A stretch of 64,000 nucleotides of DNA from Setophaga petechia (lineage: Eukaryota > Chordata > Aves > Passeriformes > Parulidae), in contig JANCRA010000032.1 in assembly GCA_024362935.1 (NCBI GenBank), positions 5,259,001-5,323,000 of the forward strand, given 5' to 3'. Shown here piece by piece: positions 47,742 to 59,847 of this stretch. The first letter of the stretch is position 1; the number at the start of each line of letters is the position of its first letter. Below the pieces are notes generated by a model. It was not told where the DNA came from, did not search any database, and saw only the letters and a list, made by a program, of their open reading frames with translations. The position numbers and the translations under genes are program-made.

Positions 47742-49941
47742 AATCTCAGTCCTTCAGCCCTGAGGCATTAGTAAATTACCTCTATTCTGTTTCCCCAGTC
47801 TCACTCTGGACCCCAGTAAAAGCTTTTTTTCCCCAAGGAGAAATGCAGAGGTGCCTTGCAGCTGGTGCCTTCCACCTCTACACAGAGGTGGCACCACGGT
47901 GGGATCCTTTCTTGCACAGGTGTGTGACCTCTGTCTTCTAGTCTGGTCAAGGTCACAGCTTGGAGAAGCAGGTACCTGAAATGAAGCCCTGAATGAAAAC
48001 TAAAAGATTTGGGTACTAATACTGTGCCTTTCTGACAGTGACGTCTTTTCAGGGGCAATTAAACGCTAAGCATTGGTCTATTAAATTTAGTGGCAATTTC
48101 AGTTGTATGTGGCACCAAGCCAAGGACAATTTCAGTTTCAGGGCAGTTTGTTTTGAAACTGCAAGAGCTTTTTATTCAAGAGCAGCTTTTGTTTGAAATA
48201 ATGTAGCCTAGCAGTTTCTCTGTGGTCCTGATCCTGCATCTCAGAAAGGACCTTTCTCACAGCCAGAATCCTACTGATAATCAGGTATTTTCAGCAGGGA
48301 GACTGACGTGCCCAAAGCAAAGCCTGGGGCCTGCTGTACATGTCTGTCTTAGTGTGGGGTGGGAAGGGTTTTTAAGATCCAGGGATTTTCTCCCTCTAAG
48401 GTCCCCAATCCACCTGTTGACTCTTTGGGAGAAGACTCACAGAAAGGATTTGACTTCAGATGAAGACCCAGATCAGAGGTTTGCAAAGCCATTTCATTCA
48501 GGCATGTCATTGGGTTCCCTGTAGGAGAGGGTTTGTGTACCCACTCATTCATGTCTGCATAGCCATACTTCATCTGTCTACAGGCAACAGCTTCCCTGAG
48601 TTGCCTTCCTTAAGACTCAGGTTTTATATTACCAGGTAAATTTCCTTTCAGTTTTATTTGCATGGAGCAAGAGTGACATTCTGTGGCCAGTTAGATTTAT
48701 GGCAGTATTTCCTCACTGTTTTTCCCATCCCATAAATACCTCGGGGTATAAACCATCTTTTTTGTTGTTGTTGTTTGTGGCTTCTATCACAGTTTGTGAG
48801 AAATAAATATAGAGGAATCCTCAAACACATTTCTGTGGCATATAATCCTTAGGGACAGCTTTACCATGAATTCCTGACAAATTCAGATGTCTATGTACTG
48901 ATTACTATTTTATGAGAGCAATGCCCGATTACAATGTAAGAAACCAGAAGCATGAAGAGACTATGACATGCTCCTCGGGCTCCACTCTAGCTGGCTCAGC
49001 CTGTTGTACTTGGAAGGGATGAGGAAACCATGTTCCAAAACCCCATAAAAAAATAAAGCAGAGTGCTGTTAAAAGCAAAGCAGTGGGCTTTTTAGGCACT
49101 TATGTGCTCCAGATAATACACCAATGACACTAAATTGAACTCATTTAGCTGTAAACATGATATTACATTTGACAGCTTCCAGTGGTAAAATACCAGACAG
49201 TCCATGCTGAGGAGAAAAGAAACAATATGGAAGGAGAAAAACTCATCAAAAAAGAAGCCACAAAAGGGCCAACAGGGGAAAAAATACCCAACAAAACCCC
49301 AGCATTTTTCAGTGGTTACAGTCATAACTCAGCACAGACACGCATGGTACCAAATGCAACCTGCCCAGTTTAAAAAGCGGAGAGCAGGCACTGGAGTTTA
49401 TGTTGTTCCCCTGTTTATTAAAAACGGATGGGAGCACTTGACAGAAAAATCAAACTTCTGGTCACAGCTCATTAATCTCTGTTGTATCTGTCAGATATGT
49501 GTGTCTAGAGTTTCAACAAGGCTCTAGAATCAAGATTACTGCTGAGCTCTGTTGTTTTCTCTAATTTTGAATGAGGGGAAATGCTGCCAATCACCCTAGG
49601 CAAGAGGCGAGCGCAGGGCCATGGCTGCAACCCTTTGCAGCCAGCATCTCCCTGCCGAGTGGTTTGGATCTCTTTTCAGAGGCAGCAACTCCTCTTTGCC
49701 TTCCTCACCACAGCCAGTTTTGGCTGGCTGCCTCCTCTCCCTCTCCCTTTCCCCTGAAAACCAGACTCATTGCCCACCACCAAAGCACATGCCTGTCAAT
49801 GTTAGGGTGATGACGAGGTTGATCTGAGGCAGTGGTGGATGCTCCTTCATCCCTGAATTCTGCTATCATACACAAAAGTGTTAATCCCATTAATCCACTG
49901 AAGACAGTGGAGCTCCTCCTGTGTAAAACCAGGGTAAGTGA

Positions 49942-49977
49942 TGGGCTCAGCAGGCCTAGAGTGGGCTCAGCAGGCCT
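49942..49977. repeat. Short direct duplication, 20-base period
   Basis: The 16-base string TGGGCTCAGCAGGCCT occurs at 49,942-49,957 and again at 49,962-49,977, a local slippage duplication. Confidence 0.9.
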
Positions 49978-51547
49978 GAGACAAATATGGTATGAAACAA
50001 TTAGCTGCAGATGGTATAGGAATCTCGTTTTCTGGAAATACAGATTTTGCCTGGAGATTTTTCTATATATATTGGATTTGTCAAACTGATAATGACTTGA
50101 ACATTTGGAAGGAGAGGATAACCCACCGCAGGGCCAGATGCAGCTGTGATGGGGAGGATGGAGGATGTATATTAGCCTGAAAATGTGTCTGTCTCCCCAT
50201 CACATTCCTATGCCAATCTATGGCGGTGGGAGGATGGATGAGGCCCTGAGCAGAGCAGGGCAGAGGAGCTCACCCGCTGCCTCCCCTTATGCTGTTACTT
50301 TCCTTATTTGTTTTGGACATTGCTCATTTCTTCACTCATTCTTTTCTTCCCCCCTTTCCTCCTCTTTAAATTGTCAGTGTTGCTGTTTCCAGAGACAGAA
50401 AAACTGATGGGCACTTAGAGGATGAGGCACAAGATTTAGCTGTGGCTTTGCTTAAAGTGCAAAACACAGGCAGTTGTTAGAGGAGGTTTCCAGCTCTGCC
50501 TGTCAGAGGACAGGCTGGGGATTCCTTTCAATCTTGATACCACAAGCACTGTTCTTCAGGCAGGAACAGTGGACTGACATAACACAGTGGACTCGCATAG
50601 ACACAGACAGAAAAATAGCAAAGAAAATATGATGTTTTATGACTGCAGGTACACCATAAGCAGGCAGCCTGACCCTCACTGCTCACCAACTGTAAATGGC
50701 AGTAGCAACACTGTGTAAAAGCCCTGCTTGCCAGCTCCCTTCTCAATGAAACACATGGAGGTTTCCTCCAGGGGATGTCTCTCCTGCCTGCCAAAGTCTG
50801 CCCTCAAGATCAGCCCTGCCTGCTGCGCCAACTGCAGGATTGCAGGCACGGCTGCCGCATGGTGTTTCAGATCATATGGAAAGCCATATTCCTGGGGATG
50901 TTCAGACGTGCCAGAGAGCCTGTCTGCATGGCAGTCAGCTGGATTGGGAGTGGGCCGTAGGCAAATGGCAAAGAGCAGCACTTACCCTCTGTGCTGCCGC
51001 TTGCTGTTTCTGACAAGCACAGGCATAGCCCTGTGTTTGTTTCAGCTTTAGGAGAGCTTGCCCATGCAGAACATTTCCCAAGATCATTCTGAAGATCAGA
51101 TTTATAAAGCTAGACCTACTAAGAAACAGAATGTCTTACTAGATCTTAACAGACAAAGTGAATCCAGTTGCCTGCTAATCTGCCTGCAATGTGGTGGACC
51201 CTTCTAATCCCAAGAGCAAATTCCCATTGTTTTAATGTTAGCTCCTATCACTTAAAATATTTTTCCAGTGGGTTTTAGGAATCTGGGTTATTGGGCCAAG
51301 AAATCTGGGCCTCCTGACCTGTTTATTCTTGCAGACATATGAGTGGCTATACTAGTTGGTGCAACTTGTTGTTGCTCAGACAAGACTGTGCATCTCTGTC
51401 TCTCTCTATACATGTATATTTGCAGTATTTCTGAAGCTTCTCTGTATTTAACACTTAATTTTTTTCAATAAAGTGTATATGGTGTAGGAGTCATTTTTAA
51501 CAATGACATCAGCACTTAAGCCTGGATCATTTAAGCTATTCAAGTAC

Positions 51548-51612
51548 TTATACATATATATATATACACACATTTATCTTTTTTATATACATATATAATA
51601 TATATACATATA
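51548..51612. repeat. TA/CA-rich microsatellite
   Basis: Degenerate alternating TATATA and ACATA blocks, AT-only over most of their length. Likely an easily melting, length-variable simple repeat. Confidence 0.85.
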
Positions 51613-52443
51613 TCTCCTGGTGGAAGTGTTTTAGACATCTCAGTGAGTTAGATGAGTAGCTTCCGGTGAAATCTGCCCCCAGTTCCAGCTTTTCCTTAGT
51701 TGCTTAAGTTCTTCTTTTTGGATTTAGACACAGAGATGACAGGTACCTAAAATATGCAATAACTGCATGACATGCATAAGGTAAAGACGGGTATTTGAAC
51801 ACTGTAGGATGCAGGATCAACTTTAGCTGAGGGAGAGCTCAGGAAAAGGCCACATGGCCCTCCTAGGTATCCTCTGGTCACCAATAGCCCTAGAGTAAAA
51901 TTGTCAGGCAGCATAGGCTGACAGGTATCTTGTTACATGCTTGGGTATGCGAAATTTCTTGTGCAGATACAGAAGGCACAGCACAGGAAAAATCTCCTTG
52001 CTAGCCAGCTTACTGGGAGTCAAGTCATAGTAGTGAACCTCTATTGAGAGCAGTGCAGGTCAGCTCAGATGTAACTGAGAGCAAAGAAGGGACCCACGCA
52101 TCAACCTGGCAGAACTAAGGGCTGGTTTCATTGAAATAGTGCGGGCATTTTTAATAGCAGCCTGTCAGGAAGCTATACTGTGTTCCTCAAAAAGCAGTTG
52201 CAACTGCTGCAGATAGGCAATAGCTGAGTGGGCTTGCTGGGCCTTATTGCTTCCTGACTTTGTGCATTGGTCAAACAAAGTCACTAACTATGAACCCAGA
52301 ATGTGTTATCTTCTTCCATGCTTTCGAGTGTTAATTTTTTTTCTGGGAGACAAAGAGAAACCTGAGCTAACAGACCTGCTCCAACTCTACTCCTGTCTCC
52401 AGGATATAGACATTACAGGAGTCCTTGGTGTCCTTTACTGCAT

Positions 52444-52489
52444 GGTGTGACAGCAGCATTCCCTTTGGTGTGACAGCAGCATTCCCTTT
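52444..52489. repeat. Perfect 23-base tandem duplication
   Basis: Two exact copies of a 23-base unit beginning GGTGTGACAGCAGCATTCCC lie head-to-tail. The absence of any mismatch suggests a recent duplication, or less likely an assembly artefact. It lies just upstream of a CR1 tail. Confidence 0.95.
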
Positions 52490-52524
52490 ATTCTCATAAA
52501 GACTTTGTGTCTTCTTGGACAAAA

Positions 52525-52603
52525 TCACAGAATCCTAGAAGGGTTTGGTTGCAAAGAACCTTAAACGGTCATCTAGTTCAATCCCTTGCAATGAGAAGTA
52601 CGG
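52525..52603 (-). mobile_element. Short CR1 LINE 3' terminus
   Basis: Read on the minus strand, only about 80 bases of CR1 3' end remain (complement of AAATCACAGAATCCTAGAAG through CTTGCAATGAGAAG). They contain the typical terminal octamer-like sequence and the CAAGGGATTGAACTAGATGA block. This is a very short 5'-truncated insertion or a remnant. No clear target-site duplication is visible. Confidence 0.82.
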
Positions 52604-54139
52604 AGGTTCCTTTGCGTGATGTAATTTGGTACTGCTGTGTACCAAGAATGACATTTTAAGCAGCCACCATGTCCTTTGTCTTCACCATTTCCTTTCTCCT
52701 CTCTATTGCTTGTAATTTTTTTGCATGCATCTGTTATTTGAACAAAATAAAATGTTTTCAAGTGAGTAAGTCTATAAAATCAAGTTACTTATAGTTTGCT
52801 GGAAAGGTTAGTGGAAGGCAATTACAAATGTTTTAATGTTTAGCAAAATATAGCTGAAGATGTTATTTGCTTTGAACTGCAAAATCAGAAAGCACAAACT
52901 CTTTTGTTATTTGAGATGTGTCACTAAATAAAAAATCTTTTTATGAAGGGAAAGCTAAAAAACCCAATGATATTCTATTCAGTTACTCTGAAACTGCGAC
53001 CTTTCCCTCTGCATCTCTGTTTCTACCATCAGCCATAAAAAGCCCTTCTTCTTAGCGCAGAATATATCAACTGCAGGTCTCCAGTTAACTCATGTGTGAA
53101 ATGTGCTTGATACTAAATGAATGGATGATCATAAAAACAGCGTTCCTTTTTCCTGGAAACAAAAAAGCAGTGGTGATACATATTGCTTCTGTTTTCAGCC
53201 AAAGACTATAGTACCAGATGGCTAACACAACCGTAACAGCTAGCTGCATCTGGATCAAAAAGTTTGAAGGGTGCGAGCTAATCTTTAAAAAATGACATAA
53301 CTTTTGCCTCTTTAAATCATGCTACTGCTCACACCATCCTAGGACTGCTCAAACATGCCTTAGTAGTCATGTTCATTCAGCATAATTAAACTGAACACAA
53401 GCCTAGTAACTATCTTGGTCAAGTCAGAGGCCGTCTTTTGGGATATGATCCAAGATCCACTGAAGGCAAGGGAAGATGTCTCACTGGTCTTTGTGGCCTT
53501 GCAGTAGGAGCATAGTGGTTATTGCTGCTTGTCCACATTGATTATGGCTGCAGATGAAACTTATACTAGTTAAGGTTCTTTTTCAACTTGTTTCTCTGTA
53601 TGACATGACTTGGTTTTTCAAATTCAAATGTACTTTTTCCCATAAAAGCAATATGTTTGCGTAACAAAGGTTGTAATCCGAATACTGATCAGCTAGGAAA
53701 TAAATATATCTTTTTGCTCGATATGATTATGAGATACCTGAAACTTGTAGTAAGGCCATGGCCTAAGCTACAGGTACTTACATTGCAACAGTCAGGTACC
53801 ATTTCAGATTACTTTTATTTCAATGTCTTTCATAATCTGCTGGCAATGAAATTAATACACTGCTGGACAGGAGAGTTTGCATAGGCTTTAAGGAAAAAAA
53901 CCATTTTTATTTTGTGAACAGCAAGGCTGAAATGTGTGGATAATGGACTAGATACAGAGCCTCGGTTCTTTTTTTCCATTGACTGTGCCAGGCTACCAAA
54001 GTTCTGAGGGTTAGCTCTTGGGTTGGTTTTGCTCTTCTTCCCTCTTTCATTTTCTTTCCTGTAATGGTAGCAGCATGCCTTAAAATTCCACAATTTCCCA
54101 CCCCAATCTTTGCTACATTGTCAGATAGTCAATAGGAAA
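52604..54139. other. Gene-poor AT-rich DNA
   Basis: No exon, transposon or structured repeat is recognised between the short CR1 tail and the LTR. The frames present are under 90 residues and resemble nothing I know. Confidence 0.5.
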
Positions 54140-54515
54140 TGTAGCCATGATATTTTATGAAAAATCCTTTCCTTAGGATTTTTTCTCCTGAGAAGCCTCA
54201 GGAACAAAATGTAAACAATGATTATCTGTTGCTGTGGAATGCAACAGGTGGATCTGTGATTGGTCTCATGTGGTTGCTTCTAATTAATGGCCAATCACAG
54301 TCAGCTGGCTCGGACTCTCTGTCCAAGACACAAGCTTTTGTTATCATTCTTCCTTTTCTATTCTTAGCTAGCCTTCTGATGAAATCCTTTCTTCTATTCT
54401 TTTAGTATAGTTTTAATGTGGTATATATCATAAAATAATAAATCAAGCCTTCTGAAACATGGAGTCAGATCCTTGTCTCTTCCTTCATCCTAAGACCCCT
54501 GCGAACACCATCACA
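54140..54515 (+). mobile_element. Solo LTR of an avian endogenous retrovirus
   Basis: A 376-base unit begins TGTAGCC and ends CATCACA, so it has the TG...CA ends of retroviral LTRs. It contains a perfect ten-base inverted repeat CTGTGATTGG (54,254-54,263) and CCAATCACAG (54,291-54,300), placing two CCAAT boxes in opposite orientations. A polyadenylation signal AATAAA lies at 54,437-54,442 and a TATA-like stretch just before it. No gag, pol or env remnant and no second LTR flank it, so it is a solo LTR left by recombination. The flanking five bases (GGAAA and GGGAA) match at four positions, a possible decayed target-site duplication. I recall similar LTRs as abundant in passerines but do not assign a family. 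Confidence 0.85.
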
Positions 54516-57500
54516 GGGAAGAGTTTCACAATTGCTCAGTGTTTCATGGTGTTAAAATGTCATAACTGTTCCAGTATTTTTTCATGTGAGATCATCTACA
54601 AAACTTCATGAGAACAACTACAAAACTTCATGACTCACCCTACCAGGACAGAGAAAGAGCACAGCCTTGCAATAACTTACACCATTTCTAAAATGTGGCT
54701 ATCCTAATGGGGTCAGCACTGACATTTGTCTTGAAAGCCACCCAGCAATAGCAGGAAGTTCTCACACAGTCTTCCTCACAGATGGTGAGACGTGCCAGGA
54801 GTTTTATGGCTCAGCAATGAATGGCTCTGCAGCTGTACGGGCATACCTGCTGGAAGGCTGCCCGAGTGATGCAGGCAACACGAGCAGCAAAAACCCCCAG
54901 TGCCACTGGTGGCTTCCTTTGTTTAATCTTCCTCCAGCAAACAAAAAGAGACGTGGCTTCAAAACAATGGGAGGGAGGGAGAAAAATAAGGGGAGAGGGT
55001 GCTACTGAAAGATTTAGTTAAAGTCTATTCTTCTCTGGTATTTCTCAGAGTAGGGGTCAATGGTTTAAGTACAACAGGCTTGATTCACTGCCTGGGTGAA
55101 GCAGATGGGGCAGATCACCAGGCAGGCTTCTGAATAAAAGCCGTGGAAGGCAGCTTTAACTTTCCCTGCAGACCAAAGGGCCATTATAACAGTGTGAATG
55201 TGGGACCTGACCTGACTCAGCCTTCACTTCCATCTGCTCCAGGGAATCCTTCATACAGCAGTTTGGGTCAGAAGGACCACCTGGACTATCCCTTTCCTCC
55301 TCCACTAGCATCTTGGAGATCCAGCAGAGGAATTGACAGACAATCTGTGCAGGAGAATACAGTGATTGCCTAAGACAATCAGCCCCAGTGTGTTGATTTA
55401 TACCTGGAGCCCACAGTTTACTGCAAGAAAAGGTGCTGCACCAGCAACTCACAAAAGGTCCTCTTGCCTGAAAGAGGACAAAGTCTAAGAATGAAACTAG
55501 AGACAGCATAGGGAACACAGGCACTTAGAGGGAAACACAAAGAAAGAGAAAGCTGACATTGCTCAGCATCATGGGCAGCAGCCTCACTGTTGTTGTAGGG
55601 GCTGCAGGCCTTGAGATGCTTTTAAAGCAGGGAATGAGGTAAGCTTGCAGACATCTGCTGGGAATTCTTCCCAAGAGAAAGATGAGCAAAAGGGTAAAAG
55701 TACTTATTTGGAAGTGCAATAACTGTGTAATAACTGTGGTTTCATGGGACAAGGATGAAAGATTCAAAACAATGCTAGACAGTGAAGATCCAAAAAGCTG
55801 GAAACAAGCAGTTCATATGAAGAACCAAGATGGAAACCAGAAGAGAGAAGCAAAAATATTAAGTAAATATGCAGTCTAGAAGAATTATTTTTTCAGTAGA
55901 AATCAAAATATGTTTTTGTGACATTCAGCTTTCCATGATTTAGCTATGACACTTATAGCTATTTTCCAAGGTTCCTTTCCCTTCTCAAACCCGGAATAGA
56001 CCCTAAGAAATCCCTCAGGGACCTGATAGAGGAGTACCTGGAACTAAGACACTCAGACAGCTACTTCTTTTTGAGGTTTTCATCATTGGTGGTCTGAGTG
56101 TCACCCTCTACAGAGGAGTCTCCATTTTATACCTCTTCTAGGTTTTTAGAAACCCTGACTTTGAGCTACTAGCACCCATGTTGTTTTCCAAGCTTTCGGG
56201 AAGCTTGAGTTATGAGTGTGCATGGTGATACACAGCTCTGATGAAAGAGTATTGTACAAATTCCTATCCCATGTTTGGAAATGTGTGGATAAATCTTTCC
56301 ATGTCTCTTTGGGCTCATGTATTATTAGCAGATAGTCTGAAAGACAAATAGTTAAAGCATTCAACATGTTGTGTGTCCAGAATATTCCACTGTCAGTAAA
56401 GTAACACATATTTCTGTAATACCTTTTTTTCATTTGTTGATTCATAATTTTTTCACTTCTTTCACACCAACCTCTGCTTGTTTCTCGAGTCTCTGAACAA
56501 GCACCACATAATTGCCTTTCATATGTCCAAAATCTACCACTGCCTTTGCTTTCAGCCACAAAGTTTCCTAGACACCAAAACAAAGCATTCTTCAGTATGT
56601 GCTCAAGAGCTTTGCTCTCATACATCACTAGCTGGGCATCTAGTTCCCACATAGTTCAGTGCTCTACTAATCCTGAAGAAAACTACTCTTGCCCAGCTCC
56701 AAAAGGATTTTAATTTGGAATTCCTGTTTTCCATGGGAGTTATGTGTGGACCAGGCTACAGATATTCAGCCACAATGAAGAGAAATGTGCAAACTATATC
56801 TACAGCAGAAGAGAACAATTATGGTTTGATTCCATAGTCCTGGGACAACAGGAATACTAGAACTAGGTAAAGGCACAATTTCTGCCTTCTGTCCTGTCCC
56901 TGTTCCTTATCATCAGCATGTAATTCTTCAATTACCTGTGTATTGCAGTGATGAAACCTGGATTGTTTTGACTGCAATGGATTTTGAAGAACTGGGTCAG
57001 AATGCATGCATGACAGATAATAAGCCTTAACTATAAAAGCAATAAAAATGCAGAAGGTGCTATCTGTGTAATACAGTCCCATTAACATATCACACTTGAA
57101 ATCTTAATTTTGGAATTTCCTGAGGTAATTTTAACCATGCAGTCTTCACTTTACATTAAGACTTCTCCTTGTATAACACCCAGGGTGGCACAGCAAGTGT
57201 AGCAGGAACTGAAACGTGGGTTTCTGAGCTTAGTGACTTTAACCTCTGCTGCCTGAGTTAAAGATGGCAGACAGGAGCTACACAGAGTGCCAGTGTGGGT
57301 TACAGTAGCATATTCTTTCATTTTCTGCTACTCACACCCTTGTTTTCACAGCAGAAAAGGAAGATCAACAGGCCTGAAGGAAATTGGATGGAAGTGTTCC
57401 TAGACTCAAAATAAAATAGTAAGACTTATTTTGAGTATTAAGACACATATGCATAGATGGGGGTTGGGAGCGAGGAAAAGAAAAATACTCAGCATGGGTG

Positions 57501-59490
57501 TTAAGGAGAGAAAAACAGTGTCTGCTTTGACAGTTAGTATTTGGTGCCCTCTTCTGCACCCATCCGTATTTTTGAAGTTCTGTAGAATGAGGAGAAGAGC
57601 ATCTGTCTGTCGTCCATTTCTGCATAGCAGTGCTTTGCTGAGAGGGGCAGGGGGTCAGCCTAGCAGATGTCAGCCATCGTGGTGATGGGAAAAGTAGAAT
57701 CTTTTTTTAGGTGAGAGGAATGAGTGTGTTAATAGAGAATAAAAGGCTGTGAATAGAAATTAAAAAATATTTAACTGAGATCTCAGTTATGACATCTAAA
57801 TTATTATATTAATAAAAGAAAGTTGTATTTTGATTGTGACTGAAAAAGAAGCATACCATGTATATAAGGTATATAATCAGTTTAATCATATGCTGATCCC
57901 AGGACAATCTCATTCCAACATTTTATGAAACTACAAATAATATATAGCACACACAATTCTTCATAGTAATTTAAATGTCACTTTGTTAAATGAACTTGAA
58001 GACAGATTTGCACTTCTTGAATGCAGAATCATTTCAATATTAATTTCTATTTTTTCCATTACTGAAAGATAATTTTATGCTAGAATTTCAAATACTTAAA
58101 ACCAAATGGTTCACTAATTCTGGTCTCAGCTTTTGAGTCTCAGTTTGAGTTTCAAATTCAATTGGAAAGTTTCCTGACTACCTTTTTCTGTCTTCCTTGA
58201 ACTTTATTTTATCCACAGATGCACAAAGCATTGCAAACATATTCTTACAGCATTCTCTACCAGTCTGCCACAGCCTGGGCAGCTCTTGTTTCCTGCAAGA
58301 TTATACATTTATTTTGAAGAGGAATGGTATGGAGATTATAATTGTGCCAGCTCACAGCTCCTCCACTGAGAGATGAAGAGAGCTGTATCTAAAATTATAG
58401 ATGCTGTTATGAAAATGACAAGCCTCAGGTTCCTGTACAACAGTCCACCTGAGCCCCTGACCCTGGGCAGAGTTAGTCAGAAACATCATATGAGCAAGAA
58501 ATAACAGACTGAGGAATAGTTTTACCCTTCCAGGTATGGTTCTGTTCCTGTTTATTGCTAGTTGACTTCATGAGAAGAAATCCATTTGACATTTTAAGAT
58601 TTTCTTTCTTGGATACATAGGTTTGAGCAGCTGCTGCTAACCTCCCCTACAGTTTTGAAGCCAGTTTGTTTTCAGTCAAGTTAAACCTTAGAGCCAAAAC
58701 TGTCAAACTTGGGTGACTACATTCCACAGAGAGACATGAAAGCAATTGGCCAGATTTTTGAGGATGGAAAACATTCTGAGTTTGGATCAACTTAGCACCT
58801 CCAAAAGTCAGGCCATTCATTTAAGCGAGCAAATATGTATTTAGATTCCCAAACAGATTTTTTAATTTGGAGTAGCTGGCTATTGTTTTCAATTTCTTCC
58901 AACAGTGAACTGTCATTCTCAGTAACCTGTCCTGAAAACTGTTACCTTCTTTTTTATTTTCAAACTTTGGAGCAGAGAAGACATATCTTTAGTGCAATGA
59001 CTAAGTTTTATACATATGTCAGAGGATAGATAAAATTGGGTATATCACAGGAAAAGGCTCAGGAAAATATGAAGACTATTACTGTAAGCAGGCACCTGAC
59101 CTCAAAAGCAACAGTCACAGTGCACCCAGGCAAGCTCATCCTGAATCTGACATATTATTGTCACTAAGCAGATCTGAGAAATATAAGAAAATCTTGCTAT
59201 ACTAGATCTGCATCTTACTGTGCAGGAGTGCAAATTCCAAATGTAAGAACATCTCTGCAAAGCTAATTTTAGCCTAAATGTTGCCCAAGTTTAACCAGGA
59301 TCCCAACTTCAGTGTGGTGAAGCCTGTGGCTCTAACTGGCTGGCCCACTAATGGATGCAGTCTAACAATTGATCTCCCTGTAGCAGGGACATATGTTTGC
59401 TCCATGGGAAAACTTCAAGGATATACAGTCCTTCAGTGCCTTCTGCTCATCTAAAGAGGTCAGCCTTTTCTTATAAACAACTAACTCGGG
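54516..59490. other. Gene-poor DNA
   Basis: No exon or transposon is recognised. A 16-base string is duplicated with a 22-base period at 54,596-54,633 (CTACAAAACTTCATGA). The longest frame in AT-rich DNA in the right half, 168 residues on the minus strand at 56,146-56,652, has no recognisable domain; about half an open frame this long is expected by chance in such a window by rough estimate. The stretch 57,770-58,130 is very AT-rich. Confidence 0.5.
54596..54633. repeat. Short direct duplication, 22-base period
   Basis: CTACAAAACTTCATGA occurs twice, at 54,596-54,611 and 54,618-54,633, just downstream of the solo LTR. It is a local slippage-type duplication. Confidence 0.9.
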
Positions 59491-59491
59491 A

Positions 59492-59847
59492 TGTTTTGTT
59501 TTGTTTTGTTTTGCAGCCTACTCCAGTGAAGAAATCCATAGGATGCCCGTCCACAACTGTTAGTATTACATACAAGCATAGCGTGGACGAAACGAACTCT
59601 AGTGTTATTTCACAGTGTGGTTGCTTTCATGCAAACAGAGCTTATACAAACAGAGTAATTCAAGCATGGATAATGCATGTTAACTCTTCACTGAAGACAC
59701 ATCCATCAGTGGTGCATAGGAAGTGATTTTACCCTTGCTTTGTTTTCACTTAGGTTGCTAATTAAGAGAAGTTAATCTAAACAAGTTTGAACTGCATTCA
59801 AAGTGTCAGCCTCAAGGATTTTTTCTAGTTTACATAGATCAAATAAA
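59492..59847 (+). other. Exon-like signal arrangement, unproven
   Basis: A TTTTG pentanucleotide tract (59,492-59,512) runs into TTTTGCAG, a good match to a splice acceptor, with the boundary at 59,515/59,516. An open frame continues for about 70 codons to a stop at 59,724-59,726, and AATAAA follows at 59,842-59,847. Together these would fit a small 3'-terminal exon of a coding or long non-coding transcript. The predicted residues resemble no protein I know, no upstream exon is identifiable, and each signal is common by chance. Confidence 0.15.

Larger units (their letters stand above)
41481..52442. other. Eleven kilobases of gene-poor, transposon-free DNA
   Basis: I recognise no exon and no transposon across this stretch. 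It holds a G-rich quadruplex-type tract (47,716-47,741), a short direct duplication at 49,942-49,977 and a TA-rich microsatellite (about 51,548-51,612), annotated separately. A 184-residue frame at 44,454-45,008 (plus) lies in a locally GC-richer patch; it has a Leu/Pro/Ser-rich composition and no motif I know, and I treat it as chance. AT-rich repeat-free stretches near 45,040-45,350 and 46,920-47,560 have some conserved-element texture, but I cannot support a call. Confidence 0.5.

Noticed and set aside
54157..54405. 82-residue frame with a hydrophobic end
   Set aside because: It lies wholly inside the solo LTR, which does not encode protein.
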